Part shown: piece by piece, positions 37,688 to 46,820 of the stretch
How the letters are laid out: each line of letters begins with the position of its first letter
Numbering within the stretch: the first letter of the stretch is position 1
From: Herbaspirillum sp.
GTDB lineage: Bacteria > Pseudomonadota > Gammaproteobacteria > Burkholderiales > Burkholderiaceae_D
DNA length: 64,000 nt
Direction of reading: 5' to 3'
NCBI RefSeq assembly: GCF_017744395.1
Contig: NZ_JAGIBI010000006.1
Location: 372,001-436,000 of the forward strand
Notes under the pieces: model-generated
Seen by the model: only the letters and a program-made list of their open reading frames with translations
Told to the model about the DNA's origin: nothing
The model's database searches: none
Translations under genes and position numbers: made by a program

Positions 37688-38110
37688 GGCTGGTTCTCTC
37701 TGGGTTTGGAATGGGAGAGCGAGATCGGTGCGCGTGCCGGGCATGCCGGCGTCGAGGATCTGCTGCGAATGGGGGCATATTCTACACGCCCTTGGGCGCC
37801 GATTCGCGCAGCGGCGCAAGAGATCGCGCCAGCCAATGCGAGCCGGGCAATACCTGCGGGAAACATGCGGCTGTGCCACAATGGCCAGGTCGTGAACATA
37901 TCGACATGATTCCAGTCTCCTTGAATGGGAGCGCTGCAGGGCGCAAGCCCTTGAGCATTCTTCGGACATTCCGCAAAAAGCCGCCGCCGCCGCTCGCAAA
38001 GCCTTGCGCACGGGCGTTCCCGCAGGGGAACACTGCTGTTTGTGTAAGGACTGAGTAAGTGAAACGGCCTATGTTTTGCGGAAAGCAAAAACTACTTAGT
38101 GGAGACTACC
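37688..38110. other. Divergent promoter region of fumarase and acs
   Basis: A 423-bp gap between two divergent central-metabolism genes. No gene with support was seen; open frames here lack ribosome-binding sites. Just before acs there is an inverted repeat TTTTGC (38074-38079) / GCAAAA (38085-38090) with a 5-nt gap, a possible operator overlapping the acs promoter or leader. Confidence 0.5.
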
Positions 38111-40093
<1,983 letters not shown>

Positions 40094-40123
40094 GTTTGAC
40101 CAGGTAGTCGCAAGCCGAAGAAG

Positions 40124-40176
40124 GCCGGCGGAGCAGGGCGCAAGCAACATTCCAGCCCGATTCGCCGGCTTTTTTC
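40124..40176 (+). terminator. Terminator after acs
   Basis: GCCGGCG (40124-40130) pairs with CGCCGGC (40163-40169), followed by TTTTTT. The loop is long (32 nt) and can fold further. Confidence 0.6.
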
Positions 40177-40208
40177 ATGGTCGGACGGGAAAAATACGCC
40201 GAAAGCCC

Positions 40209-40236
40209 TTGGATTCGCCAAAAATCTTGCTATAAT
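40209..40236 (+). promoter_or_regulatory. Promoter of tRNA-Ser
   Basis: TTGGAT (40209-40214) and a perfect TATAAT (40231-40236) with 16 bp between, 32 bp before the tRNA. Confidence 0.75.
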
Positions 40237-40268
40237 CAGCGGCTTCGCAAAACGCGAACCCGAATCCA

Positions 40269-40359
40269 GGAGAGGTGGATGAGTGGTTTAAGTCGCACGC
40301 CTGGAAAGCGTGTATAGGTTAATAGCCTATCGGGGGTTCGAATCCCCCCCTCTCCGCCA
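40269..40359 (+). tRNA. tRNA-Ser (GGA anticodon), used as integration site
   Basis: A class II tRNA of 91 nt: acceptor GGAGAGG/CCTCTCC, anticodon stem CACGC/GCGTG with loop CTGGAAA (anticodon GGA), a long variable arm (TGTATAGGTTAATAGCCTATC region), T arm GGGGGTTCGAATCCCCC, and encoded GCCA. Its 3' end from 40342 is repeated at 47400-47420, so the gene was restored by the incoming element. Confidence 0.97.
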
Positions 40360-40362
40360 GTA
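40342..40362 (+). repeat. attL (tRNA-Ser 3' end)
   Basis: Twenty-one bp, from AT plus seven C through TCTCCGCCAGTA, identical to 47400-47420. It covers the T-arm 3' side, acceptor 3' side, CCA and two bases beyond. Confidence 0.93.
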
Positions 40363-40368
40363 TGAGAT

Positions 40369-40401
40369 AAGCCCTTGATTATTCAAGGGCTTTTTTCTTT
40401 T
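40369..40401 (+). terminator. Element-borne terminator behind the restored tRNA-Ser
   Basis: AAGCCCTTGA (40369-40378) pairs with TCAAGGGCTT (40383-40392), followed by TTTTCTTTT. It stands where the chromosomal tRNA terminator stood before integration and shares the tail GGGCTTTTTTCTTTT with the displaced one at 47428-47456. Confidence 0.9.
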
Positions 40402-40413
40402 CCACTCGCAACA

Positions 40414-40453
40414 GGTGTCACACCAAGGGGTCCCACTTTTTAGTGGATCACCT
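40414..40453 (+). repeat. Subterminal direct repeat, left copy (probable integrase arm site)
   Basis: Forty bp matching 47301-47340 at about 32 positions. Shared blocks are GGTGTCACA, AGGGGTCCCA and AGTGGATCACCT; the two ends of the repeat are imperfect inverted copies of each other (GGTG-TCAC and GTGGATCACC). It lies 52 bp inside attL and overlaps the first codons of the integrase gene. Confidence 0.75.
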
Positions 40454-42118
40454 AAATTGCACCTGCCAGCACACCTTACCAAGTCCAGACATGGAGTCTT
40501 CTACTTCCGTCTTACCTTCAGCATTGGAGGAGTCAGGAAAGAGAAGAGGCTGTCCCTTCATACCAAGAATCCACAGGAAGCCCGTTTCAAAGCCCAATGC
40601 CTTTCAGGGATAATGGTTTCTCACAAACAGAAACAACAAAGGGATATGGCTTCGGATTACCTCAACACGGCAACAAGCATTGCTGCTCAAGACCCCAATA
40701 GCGGTTTCCTCTGGGATTTGTTGCACCGTGTTGACCGCCAACAACTGGCAGATGTAGCAGGCATGTCCTTGTCAGCAGTTAATGAACTACTGACCCCACC
40801 AGCAACAACACCAAACACTCGTAATCTGGACATTGAGCTTGGCGGACTCAATCTTCGTAATATCAACAGTGACGAAGACATGAACCGTGCAGTTCATGTT
40901 CTCAAAGCATTGAACCTGTCACCAGAAGCCATTGCAGCACTCATTGCAGGTCCCAAACCTGTTCAGGTGGCACCTACCCCTATCCCAGCACCACAAACAG
41001 CACCAGAGCCGCCTACACCAGAGGCAGGCATGACCATTCAAGAAATGGTGCCAAGGTTTGCTGCTCGTAAAAAAGACAAGCTGAGAGCCAAGACCCTCTA
41101 TGAGTATGGGAACTATCACCGTAAGTTTGTAGCTTGGCTGGAACTCAGGAAGAGCAAGAAGCACATTCCCATTCGCAGTGCCACTCGTGCAGATATTGCA
41201 GACTACATTGATGACCTGTTGGCTAGTGGTCTTGCAGCTAAGACGGTGAGCCAAAAATATTTGGCGGCTATCAGTGGCTTGTTTGAACTGGCTCAATCCA
41301 TTGGAGCAATTCCGAGTGGAGAGCTATTGGTGACTCATAATCACAAGGTTTTCACCAAACTGGATGCAAAAAAGACTGCCTCCAGTAAGAGCTACAAACC
41401 ATTTACTGAAGAAGAACTCAAGAAGGTTTTCCAGCCTGAACTTTTGAGTAAGGCTAAACAACCCGCTGACTTCTGGCTTCCAATGATGGGGCTGTTTACT
41501 GGTGGTCGTGTTTCAGAACTTTCGCAGATTGATATTACAGACATCAAAGAATATGACGGTATCTGGTCAGTCTCAATCAATGATGAAGGCGACAAGCAGC
41601 TTAAGGCACCAGCTTCTATCAGGCTCATTCCTATTCACCCAACCTTGATTGAATGTGGATTCTTGGACTATGTGAAGGATGCTAGTAGGCATGGGACAAA
41701 ACTTTTCCCATACCTCATTTGTGGTCAATTTGGTTCTTGGTCTATCAGAACAGGTGAGAGGTGGAGCAAGCATATGAAGTTTCTGAAGATTAATGGTCCC
41801 CAAAGAGGCTTCCACTCATTCCGTTCTACTTCAAATATCTGCCTGAAACACAACAAAGTGGCAGAAGAAGATCGCTGCCAGTTTGTAGGTCATGAGCATG
41901 ACACTGTGAACTCTGCTATCTATTCAGAGCCGCATAGGCTTCCATATCTTCTGGAGGAAGTAGCCAGCAAGTTGAGCTATCCATTCCTTGACTTCACCAA
42001 GCTGCAATACAAGGCAGGTCAGTTTGAAGAAATATTGGCTAAAGAATGCTCATTGACTGCACGATGGTTGCACCGTGAGAAGGTCAAGAAAGAACGAGCA
42101 GCAAGGAAGGGTAAGTGA
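40415..42118 (+). CDS. int: Tyrosine recombinase (integrase) of the element
   Basis: A 567-residue site-specific recombinase. The N-terminal part (HLPAHLTKSRHGVFYFRLTF) resembles the DUF6538-type DNA-binding start of long integrases. A SAM-like core-binding domain spans about 205-310, and the catalytic domain follows: Arg365 in TGGRVSELSQI, His467-x-x-Arg470 in HSFRST, His493 in VGHEHDT and nucleophile Tyr503 in NSAIYSEP. All catalytic positions are present. The apparent start is GTG at 40415 with no good ribosome-binding site; a TTG at 40457 is an alternative. The gene begins only 55 bp from the tRNA, so transcription may depend on read-through past the intervening terminator. Confidence 0.92.
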   Translation: MSHQGVPLFSGSPKLHLPAHLTKSRHGVFYFRLTFSIGGVRKEKRLSLHTKNPQEARFKAQCLSGIMVSHKQKQQRDMASDYLNTATSIAAQDPNSGFLWDLLHRVDRQQLADVAGMSLSAVNELLTPPATTPNTRNLDIELGGLNLRNINSDEDMNRAVHVLKALNLSPEAIAALIAGPKPVQVAPTPIPAPQTAPEPPTPEAGMTIQEMVPRFAARKKDKLRAKTLYEYGNYHRKFVAWLELRKSKKHIPIRSATRADIADYIDDLLASGLAAKTVSQKYLAAISGLFELAQSIGAIPSGELLVTHNHKVFTKLDAKKTASSKSYKPFTEEELKKVFQPELLSKAKQPADFWLPMMGLFTGGRVSELSQIDITDIKEYDGIWSVSINDEGDKQLKAPASIRLIPIHPTLIECGFLDYVKDASRHGTKLFPYLICGQFGSWSIRTGERWSKHMKFLKINGPQRGFHSFRSTSNICLKHNKVAEEDRCQFVGHEHDTVNSAIYSEPHRLPYLLEEVASKLSYPFLDFTKLQYKAGQFEEILAKECSLTARWLHREKVKKERAARKGK

Positions 42119-42210
42119 AGTAAGTAGCTAGCCTTTTTATTTTTCGTCTCTTCTACTTCAACGGTTTCTCAGATGGTGATAGGATTAAATAGCATCAATT
42201 GGAGATAATC

Positions 42211-42498
42211 ATGGATTCGTATCAGTATTTTGGTGTGCCAATTACAAATATTCAGCAAGCCAAAATTCACCAAGGGAACAAGCATCAGAATATAAAGGTG
42301 CCAACTCGAAAGGAAGTTGCGACTTTACCGCCAAAAGAGTTGTGCAAGGTCTTGCAAGATTGGATGTGTCGTAGTGCTACTGAAATCATTCCCAGTAGAG
42401 GACAGATTTATCTCGTATTAGAAATACTTCGCCATCGTCCCGATATTCAACACATTCAAGATTCAGCCCAAATGTGTGTCAACTACATTATTGATTAA
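42211..42498 (+). CDS. Small protein of unknown function (element cargo)
   Basis: Ninety-five residues, starting MDSYQYFGVPITNIQQAKIH at an ATG preceded by GGAGAT (42201-42206). It is followed by a good terminator, so it is probably real. No signal peptide, membrane helix or known motif is visible. The C-terminal half is helical (GQIYLVLEILRHRPDIQHIQ). I do not recognise the family. Lying directly after int, it could be a directionality factor, but nothing in the sequence shows a DNA-binding fold. Confidence 0.65.
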   Translation: MDSYQYFGVPITNIQQAKIHQGNKHQNIKVPTRKEVATLPPKELCKVLQDWMCRSATEIIPSRGQIYLVLEILRHRPDIQHIQDSAQMCVNYIID

Positions 42499-42522
42499 GA
42501 TTGCCTAGTATCCAGCAGCCTT

Positions 42523-42548
42523 AAGCACCTTCGGGTGCTTTTTTTTTA
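42523..42548 (+). terminator. Intrinsic terminator
   Basis: AAGCACC-TTCG-GGTGCTT with a stable UUCG tetraloop, followed by eight T. Confidence 0.95.
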
Positions 42549-42584
42549 TTCGTATTAGCAGTCAAAGTCATATGAATTTAACTG

Positions 42585-42845
42585 CTATTTTACAGTCGGG
42601 GGCTTGAGAAGCACCCAAGGTTTCACCTCAAGAGCATGAGCAAATGCCTCTATATTGGACAGAGAGACATTCCATCGTGACCGTTCTACGGCTGATACAT
42701 AAGTCCTATCTAATCCACACTCCAAGGCTAGGGTTTCCTGTGACCAGCCTTTCTCCACCCTCAGTAACCGCACATTAAAAGCCAGCACTCCACGGAGATC
42801 GTCAGAGGCTGGAAGTTCTGTTGGTGGCTTTGGCTTGGCGGACAT
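42585..42845 (-). CDS. XRE-family helix-turn-helix regulator
   Basis: Eighty-six residues, mostly one Cro/cI-type domain: LAFNVRLLRVEKGWSQETLA, then ECGLDRTYVSAVERSRWNVS and LSNIEAFAHALEVKPWVLL. The Pro/Lys-rich N-terminal tail is short. It resembles short XRE proteins such as restriction-modification C proteins and element repressors. It is divergent from the lipoprotein gene with a 99-bp gap, where its operator would lie. It probably represses itself and the cargo operon (inference). Confidence 0.88.
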   Translation of the reverse strand: MSAKPKPPTELPASDDLRGVLAFNVRLLRVEKGWSQETLALECGLDRTYVSAVERSRWNVSLSNIEAFAHALEVKPWVLLKPPTVK

Positions 42846-42944
42846 GCCATCAAGCTACTCATCTGATATATTTGCATCTACGGAGTTTGCTTCACATATG
42901 AGGCATGCCGTTGATAACGACAATTATTTTTTGATTGGGAAAAA

Positions 42945-43274
42945 ATGCAAAAAATCAGAATCACAGCTACGGCTGTATCCCTTGCTTTGATATTGGGAGG
43001 TTGCTCATTCGCTCCCGTAGTTGCTCAGAAAATGGGGATTGGAACCTCTAGTGATGAAGACATTCAGCAAGCAACCTCCAAGGTTTTTGGAGTGCCTGCA
43101 ACTGCTGTCAAAGTCACTGACATTAAAAAAGACAATGGCTTTAATGGAACCCAAATCTTCTATGCAGCCAATGTGCAAGGCAAATCCTATCGCTGCGGCA
43201 TGTTGAGTTCTTTTGCAGGTGCTTCACTGCCCAAGTGTGTGAAGCCTGGGGAACCACTTCCTTCTCTTCAATAA
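42945..43274 (+). CDS. Putative lipoprotein (element cargo)
   Basis: A 109-residue protein with a lipoprotein signal peptide: basic start MQKIRITATA, hydrophobic core and lipobox LILGGC. The mature part has two more Cys (SYRCGMLSSF and LPKCVKPGEP), which could form a disulfide. It lies 9 bp before the membrane-protein gene, so the two are probably translated from one mRNA. Family not recognised. An envelope function such as surface exclusion or immunity is a guess. Confidence 0.75.
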   Translation: MQKIRITATAVSLALILGGCSFAPVVAQKMGIGTSSDEDIQQATSKVFGVPATAVKVTDIKKDNGFNGTQIFYAANVQGKSYRCGMLSSFAGASLPKCVKPGEPLPSLQ

Positions 43275-43283
43275 GGAGCAGCG

Positions 43284-43838
43284 ATGGAAACTTTAATCAG
43301 GCTTCTTTCTATGCTATCCGTTCCCTTTATGCTTATTGGATGGGTCTGCATAGTTGTGGGACTTTGCACAATTGGTAAAGAACCAGGGCTTCCAATGGTC
43401 GTTGTAGGCTTAGTTTTTTGGGCACCACGATTCTTTTTGAAAAGAACTGTTGGTCGGTATGAAAAAGCCCACCATAAGAAAATTGAAGACCTCGCCAATG
43501 ATTCAGGAGGTATTAAATATAGAGAATATAAAAATAACTCTGGAATTGTCGTCACTAACAAGGGAAAAATAATTCTGAGTGATGGAGCAATTATCAAAGC
43601 CTATGACCCCAGCCAAATCAGAGAGTGGCGAAGTTCAATTTATGAACAGGGTGTGGTTGCTGGTGGTGGTTTAGCTGGATTGGCTGTTGTTGCCCAAGAG
43701 TCTAGAAGAGCTAGAGAAGGGACAGGCTTGTTTATCTCCACAAGGGATGTGGAGCATCCTAAGTGGCATATCAAAATCAAAGATGCAAAGACTCTAGCCA
43801 AGTGGATGGAAATCCTACAGCAAGAGATAAACGATTAA
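43284..43838 (+). CDS. Membrane protein of unknown function (element cargo)
   Basis: A 184-residue protein. Two hydrophobic segments at about residues 9-28 and 35-50 (SVPFMLIGWVCIVVGLC and LPMVVVGLVFWAPRFFL) form an N-terminal hairpin, followed by a soluble domain. Near residues 125-137 is a Gly-rich stretch (VVAGGGLAGLAVVAQE), and the end reads TRDVEHPKWHIKIKDAKTLA, a pattern seen in some short uncharacterised membrane proteins (possibly DUF4755-like, not verified). AAGGAG precedes the ATG. It follows the lipoprotein closely and ends in a terminator, so the two form a cargo pair. Confidence 0.75.
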   Translation: METLIRLLSMLSVPFMLIGWVCIVVGLCTIGKEPGLPMVVVGLVFWAPRFFLKRTVGRYEKAHHKKIEDLANDSGGIKYREYKNNSGIVVTNKGKIILSDGAIIKAYDPSQIREWRSSIYEQGVVAGGGLAGLAVVAQESRRAREGTGLFISTRDVEHPKWHIKIKDAKTLAKWMEILQQEIND

Positions 43839-43843
43839 AAACA

Positions 43844-43873
43844 AAGCCCCATTTCTGGGGCTTGATTTTTTTT
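43844..43873 (+). terminator. Intrinsic terminator
   Basis: AAGCCCC-ATTTCT-GGGGCTT followed by GATTTTTTTTT, directly after the membrane-protein gene. Confidence 0.93.
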
Positions 43874-43922
43874 GGCATTCTGCTTTATTAAAAATTGTCT
43901 AGAAAAATAATAAGGAGAATCC

Positions 43923-44615
43923 ATGACTAACAATAATGATTTAAGCAAAAATAATTCAGATGTCAATAGGGACGAGGGAATAGAAATACCAGAAATGGAC
44001 TACTGCACCATCAGCAAAAAAGCCATTTTCACATTGACCGATAAAGACAATCTCATTCCTCTAAAAATTCTAATGAGATTAACTTGCTATTGCACCTATA
44101 AGAATGGTCTAGTTGGTGTATTCAGTAGAATCAGTAAGTCAGACTTTGCAGAACAACTCAATATCTACAAGGGAAATATCTCTCGCTATCTAAAACAGCT
44201 TGAAGAGTTAAATTACATTCAGATATTCAGCCATAGCCCTCTAGTGCTCCAAATCTTGGAGGCACCCAAGATGCCGAAAATTGATAGCATTAAAGGCATG
44301 TTGTTGTATGTAGCTACTCACCCACAGGAATTTCAATTTCATAGATTTAAGAAGAGAAAAACAGCATTTTTTGCTGACTTCAAAGAATATGAAAAGGAAA
44401 TTCTGGTGGAAAGAATGAGGAAAGCAGTAGTGCCAGAGAATTACCAGGGCAGCCAAGAAGAGGAATTTTTATTTGATGGTGAAATCCTCACCAGAACCGA
44501 TGCCCAGGAATTAAATGTGATTAGCTTTCTGACGAAGGCAAGGCATCCAGAGATTCTAATTTATAACGAAACGACAAACGGATATATCCAAGTCAATCAA
44601 GAACGATCCCCATAA
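43923..44615 (+). CDS. Winged-helix DNA-binding protein, possibly an initiator-like regulator
   Basis: A 230-residue soluble protein. Residues about 40-105 look like a winged helix (LKILMRLTCYCTYKNGLVGV, KSDFAEQLNIYKGNISRYLK, QLEELNYIQIFSHSP), with a helix-turn-helix of the kind found in MarR-like and plasmid replication proteins. The rest is lysine-rich and not recognised. AAGGAG precedes the ATG. Its stop codon lies inside the terminator hairpin. The paired AATACC repeats start 57 bp downstream and are candidate binding sites. It could be a transcriptional regulator or a minimal replication initiator; I cannot decide. Confidence 0.65.
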   Translation: MTNNNDLSKNNSDVNRDEGIEIPEMDYCTISKKAIFTLTDKDNLIPLKILMRLTCYCTYKNGLVGVFSRISKSDFAEQLNIYKGNISRYLKQLEELNYIQIFSHSPLVLQILEAPKMPKIDSIKGMLLYVATHPQEFQFHRFKKRKTAFFADFKEYEKEILVERMRKAVVPENYQGSQEEEFLFDGEILTRTDAQELNVISFLTKARHPEILIYNETTNGYIQVNQERSP

Positions 44616-44629
44616 GGGGATTTTTTTTT
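44606..44629 (+). terminator. Intrinsic terminator overlapping a stop codon
   Basis: ATCCCC-ATAA-GGGGAT then a T-run to 44629; the TAA stop of the upstream gene lies in the hairpin. Confidence 0.92.
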
Positions 44630-45038
44630 CGCCTATAAGAAAACATTCGCAAGTCAAGAGAAAAATCGAGCTTAATACCTACTTTAATACCACTCAAAGC
44701 CACACCCAGACTGGGTTTGCTGGGAGGTGTAATACCTACTTTAATACCAGAAAAAATGACAGCACTACATCTAAAAACACGAACATCAATGCTTCAGACC
44801 ATGCCAAAAATCGGGACGGACATGTCTGATTAAAAAGATGTCTGAAAGAGGCAAAGAAGATATAGCATTTACTACATATAGATTAAGAGTTATTTATACA
44901 GAATGAGTAAACATCCATCGAACTACTAATTAATCTTCCTCAAAAGAAGAAGAATCTCGTTAGAGGTTTTATGAAATAAAAAATGGAACAGCGGCATAAT
45001 GACCATGCTAAATTTTATCTAACCGATAGGAGAACTGG
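44616..45038. other. Gene-free control region of the element
   Basis: 423 bp of strongly AT-rich DNA with no coding frame I would support. It contains the paired AATACC repeats, a palindrome ACCCAG-A-CTGGGT (44704-44716) between them, an inverted GACATGTC (44818-44825) and the promoter of the gene at 45039. It is the best candidate in the element for an origin or transfer/packaging control region (inference). Confidence 0.5.
44673..44749 (+). repeat. Paired 20-bp direct repeats containing AATACC iterons
   Basis: TAATACCTACTTTAATACCA occurs at 44673-44692 and again, exactly, at 44730-44749 (57 bp apart). Each copy contains AATACC twice, 12 bp apart, giving four same-orientation hexamers around a central 13-bp palindrome. 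Confidence 0.85.
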
Positions 45039-45635
45039 ATGTCCATTTGTCAAAAGAATAGTCGAAAGAAATCTTGCTGTCGTCATGGAAGAAAGCTCAT
45101 GACATTGGAGGAAATGGTCAGAGAGTTTATTGAAATATATCGACCTAAGGGACGAGAGGAACTTGCATTTTTTAGTACTCGCCCTTTTGATATTGCTCTG
45201 GATTATGCAGCCTTGGCGAAGGATTCTAGAGGTAAACGTTTTTCACATCAGCGGCGTCTTAAACGTAAAAATCTTGAACTGGCAAAGAAATTTCTTATGG
45301 AAAAAAAGGACGAGTTTGAAAAAACAAAGTCCTTTGAAGCAGTTTTTAAGATTGTTCAGCAGATCACATCTGCAATATCTGGTCTTGGTGAGCTTTATAC
45401 ATATGACACGGCACTTAGAATTTCTGTAGCAATAAAACATGAACCAATCCATGTCTACTTACATGCAGGTACCAGAGTGGGGGCTAAGAAAATTGATATT
45501 GATGGCAGGCGAAGTTATGTATCAATGGCGGAACTTTCTAAAGAACTGCAAATTCTGGATGCTCATGAAGTGGAAAATTTCCTATGCATCTATAAGAATG
45601 AATTGGGTTCAGTAACAAAACGAAAAAATAATTAA
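45039..45635 (+). CDS. Uncharacterised basic protein with HhH-like motif (element cargo)
   Basis: 198 residues with AGGAG before the ATG. The N-terminus is basic and has Cys4, Cys13, Cys14 and His16 (SICQKNSRKKSCCRHGRK). The core has many Lys-rich helices. Then comes VQQITSAISGLGELYTYDTA followed by LRI and VYLHAGTRVGAKKIDIDG. The GLGxLxxYDTA and LHAGTRVGA motifs look like those of a conserved uncharacterised bacterial family. The GLG turn between helices is reminiscent of a helix-hairpin-helix nucleic-acid-binding motif, but I cannot assign an activity. An alternative start at the second Met (MTLEEMVREF) would drop the Cys-rich part. Confidence 0.7.
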   Translation: MSICQKNSRKKSCCRHGRKLMTLEEMVREFIEIYRPKGREELAFFSTRPFDIALDYAALAKDSRGKRFSHQRRLKRKNLELAKKFLMEKKDEFEKTKSFEAVFKIVQQITSAISGLGELYTYDTALRISVAIKHEPIHVYLHAGTRVGAKKIDIDGRRSYVSMAELSKELQILDAHEVENFLCIYKNELGSVTKRKNN

Positions 45636-45651
45636 TAAAAAGGAGAAGAGT

Positions 45652-45687
45652 AACCCAATCAGGCACTATGAAAATTGCTTGATTGGT
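45652..45687. terminator. Hairpin between convergent element genes
   Basis: AACCCAATCAGGCA pairs imperfectly with TGCTTGATTGGTT (one bulge, one mismatch) and lies between the convergent genes ending at 45635 and 45695. Short U-rich flanks only. Confidence 0.55.
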
Positions 45688-45694
45688 TCTCTAT

Positions 45695-45964
45695 TCAATC
45701 GTGTGATTCATTTTTCTTAATTGGTATCCCTAAGAGATCAGCCCATGCTTTAGCCTTAGCAGCATCATTCAAATACTTTTCCAGAACCTTGGTTTTGGAA
45801 GATAGGATGTCTCTTGTGACTGTTGCCAAGGTATAGGAATCTGTCTTGTGATTTTCATTTAACTTATCAACGGTCCTTCGTAAAATTTCTAAATCGCTTC
45901 GTTCAATATAGAGATTGAATTGAACTAGGTCATGGTATTTTTTGGGTCTTCCAGTCTTTGCCAT
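45695..45964 (-). CDS. Ribbon-helix-helix-like DNA-binding protein
   Basis: Eighty-nine residues, starting MAKTGRPKKYHDLVQFNLYI: a GRPKK minor-groove-type motif, then a beta-strand VQFNLYIERSDLEILRRTVD and helices typical of short plasmid and element ribbon-helix-helix proteins (relaxosome accessory or CopG-type repressors). Directly upstream are a degenerate copy and a perfect 26-bp palindrome, so autoregulation is likely. If it is a MobC-type protein, the region could act in mobilisation, but no relaxase is present. Confidence 0.72.
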   Translation of the reverse strand: MAKTGRPKKYHDLVQFNLYIERSDLEILRRTVDKLNENHKTDSYTLATVTRDILSSKTKVLEKYLNDAAKAKAWADLLGIPIKKNESHD

Positions 45965-45980
45965 ATGTATTCCTTTTTTA

Positions 45981-46070
45981 TTCTTCTTATATGTAGACGA
46001 ATAGCAGATGGCATTGAGAAGTCAACACAGAGGTGGTGCTAAATTTTCTTCTACATATATGTAGAAGAAA
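45981..46070. promoter_or_regulatory. 26-bp palindromic operator plus degenerate copy upstream of the RHH gene
   Basis: 46045-46070 is a perfect palindrome whose half-arm is TTTCTTCTACATA. A related, shortened version (TTCTTCTTATATGTAGACGAA, 45981-46001, split here: TTCTTCT then TATATGTAGACGAA) lies between it and the RHH start. Such paired sites are typical of cooperative ribbon-helix-helix repressors. Confidence 0.8.
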
Positions 46071-46321
46071 TAAATTTAAGAGAAGTTTTTTCGTTACTCC
46101 AACCCCTTGAAAATTCAAAAAAATCAATTAAAAGATGATCAAGCAAGGTCAATCAATCCTACGTATATCCCTTTGGGCTATTCTTGGATTGAATATTGTG
46201 GGTTTCACCCACACCCGCTGCTGCCGCGAGGCTAAAAACATAACACCCAAAAACAAAACCAAAGTCAAAAGCAACTTCAACACCTTGAGGACTTTATCCT
46301 CAAACTCCTGTTCCGAATGCC

Positions 46322-46355
46322 AAAAAAAATCCTGCTCAATGGCAGGATTATTTTT
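46322..46355. terminator. Terminator of the two small minus-strand genes
   Basis: AATCCTGC (46328-46335) pairs with GCAGGATT (46342-46349). Eight A on the left give a U-run to minus-strand transcripts, and ATTTTT on the right serves the plus strand. Confidence 0.88.
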
Positions 46356-46373
46356 AGCACTCGGTTTGTTTTC

Positions 46374-46751
46374 TTATTTTTTTAACTTGAATAAGGACAC
46401 ATGTTTACTAATCACTATATCTTCTGGAATGTTGTTGGCTGTGTAAATTTTTATGTGCTTATTGGGATTGGATGAGAAAAATTCGGTTAGGTCTTTGATT
46501 GGAATTCCACTATTGATTAACCACTGATGAAATTCCTCTGAATATGAAAAAACATCTTCCACGACAGTTTCGCTATCTCCATCTGTAATCACTATGGAGA
46601 GAATGAAATAAAAGCTGCCATTGGAATCTTTCAGCATTACGGCTGATTGTACTTTTCTCTTATCAATCAGGCCGGTTGTTTTAATTATTGGTAAATCTAC
46701 CATTCCAAATATCCTTTTCAACCAGTTAAAAATTCTTCGTAACCATTTCAT
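46374..46751 (-). CDS. Small protein with amphipathic N-terminus, unknown function
   Basis: 125 residues starting MKWLRRIFNWLKRIFGMVDL, a strongly amphipathic, Trp/Arg/Lys-rich helix that could bind membrane. A beta-rich domain follows (VQSAVMLKDSNGSFYFILSI to EEFHQWLINSGIPIKDLTEF). AGGAG precedes the ATG at 46751; an upstream in-frame start at 46802 would lack that signal. It is 69 bp downstream of the 86-residue gene on the same strand, and they share a terminator. Family not recognised. Confidence 0.65.
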   Translation of the reverse strand: MKWLRRIFNWLKRIFGMVDLPIIKTTGLIDKRKVQSAVMLKDSNGSFYFILSIVITDGDSETVVEDVFSYSEEFHQWLINSGIPIKDLTEFFSSNPNKHIKIYTANNIPEDIVISKHVSLFKLKK

Positions 46752-46820
46752 GTGCTGTTCTCCTTTTTGAGAACAACATACGAAATGAAAAACAGAAGTC
46801 AATAATTGGTGCTTTCATGG

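Larger units (their letters stand above)
45965..46373. other. Operator region and possible structured RNA
   Basis: Apart from the palindrome (46045-46070), 46135-46320 contains an isolated GC-rich island (TTTCACCCACACCCGCTGCT onward) in AT-rich DNA and a hairpin TTGAGGA-CTTTA-TCCTCAA (46283-46301). A plus-strand frame over 46135-46446 runs through the terminator hairpin and resembles no protein. A small RNA is possible, not demonstrated. Confidence 0.4.

Noticed and set aside
36224..37909. 561-codon plus-strand frame
   Set aside because: Antisense to class I fumarase, composition typical of a shadow.
44673..44749. CRISPR array
   Set aside because: Only two 20-bp copies with internal hexamer structure, no further repeats and no cas genes in the window.
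46135..46446. 103-codon frame in the element
   Set aside because: It reads straight through a strong bidirectional terminator hairpin (46328-46349), has no ribosome-binding site, and overlaps the 3' end of a better-supported gene.
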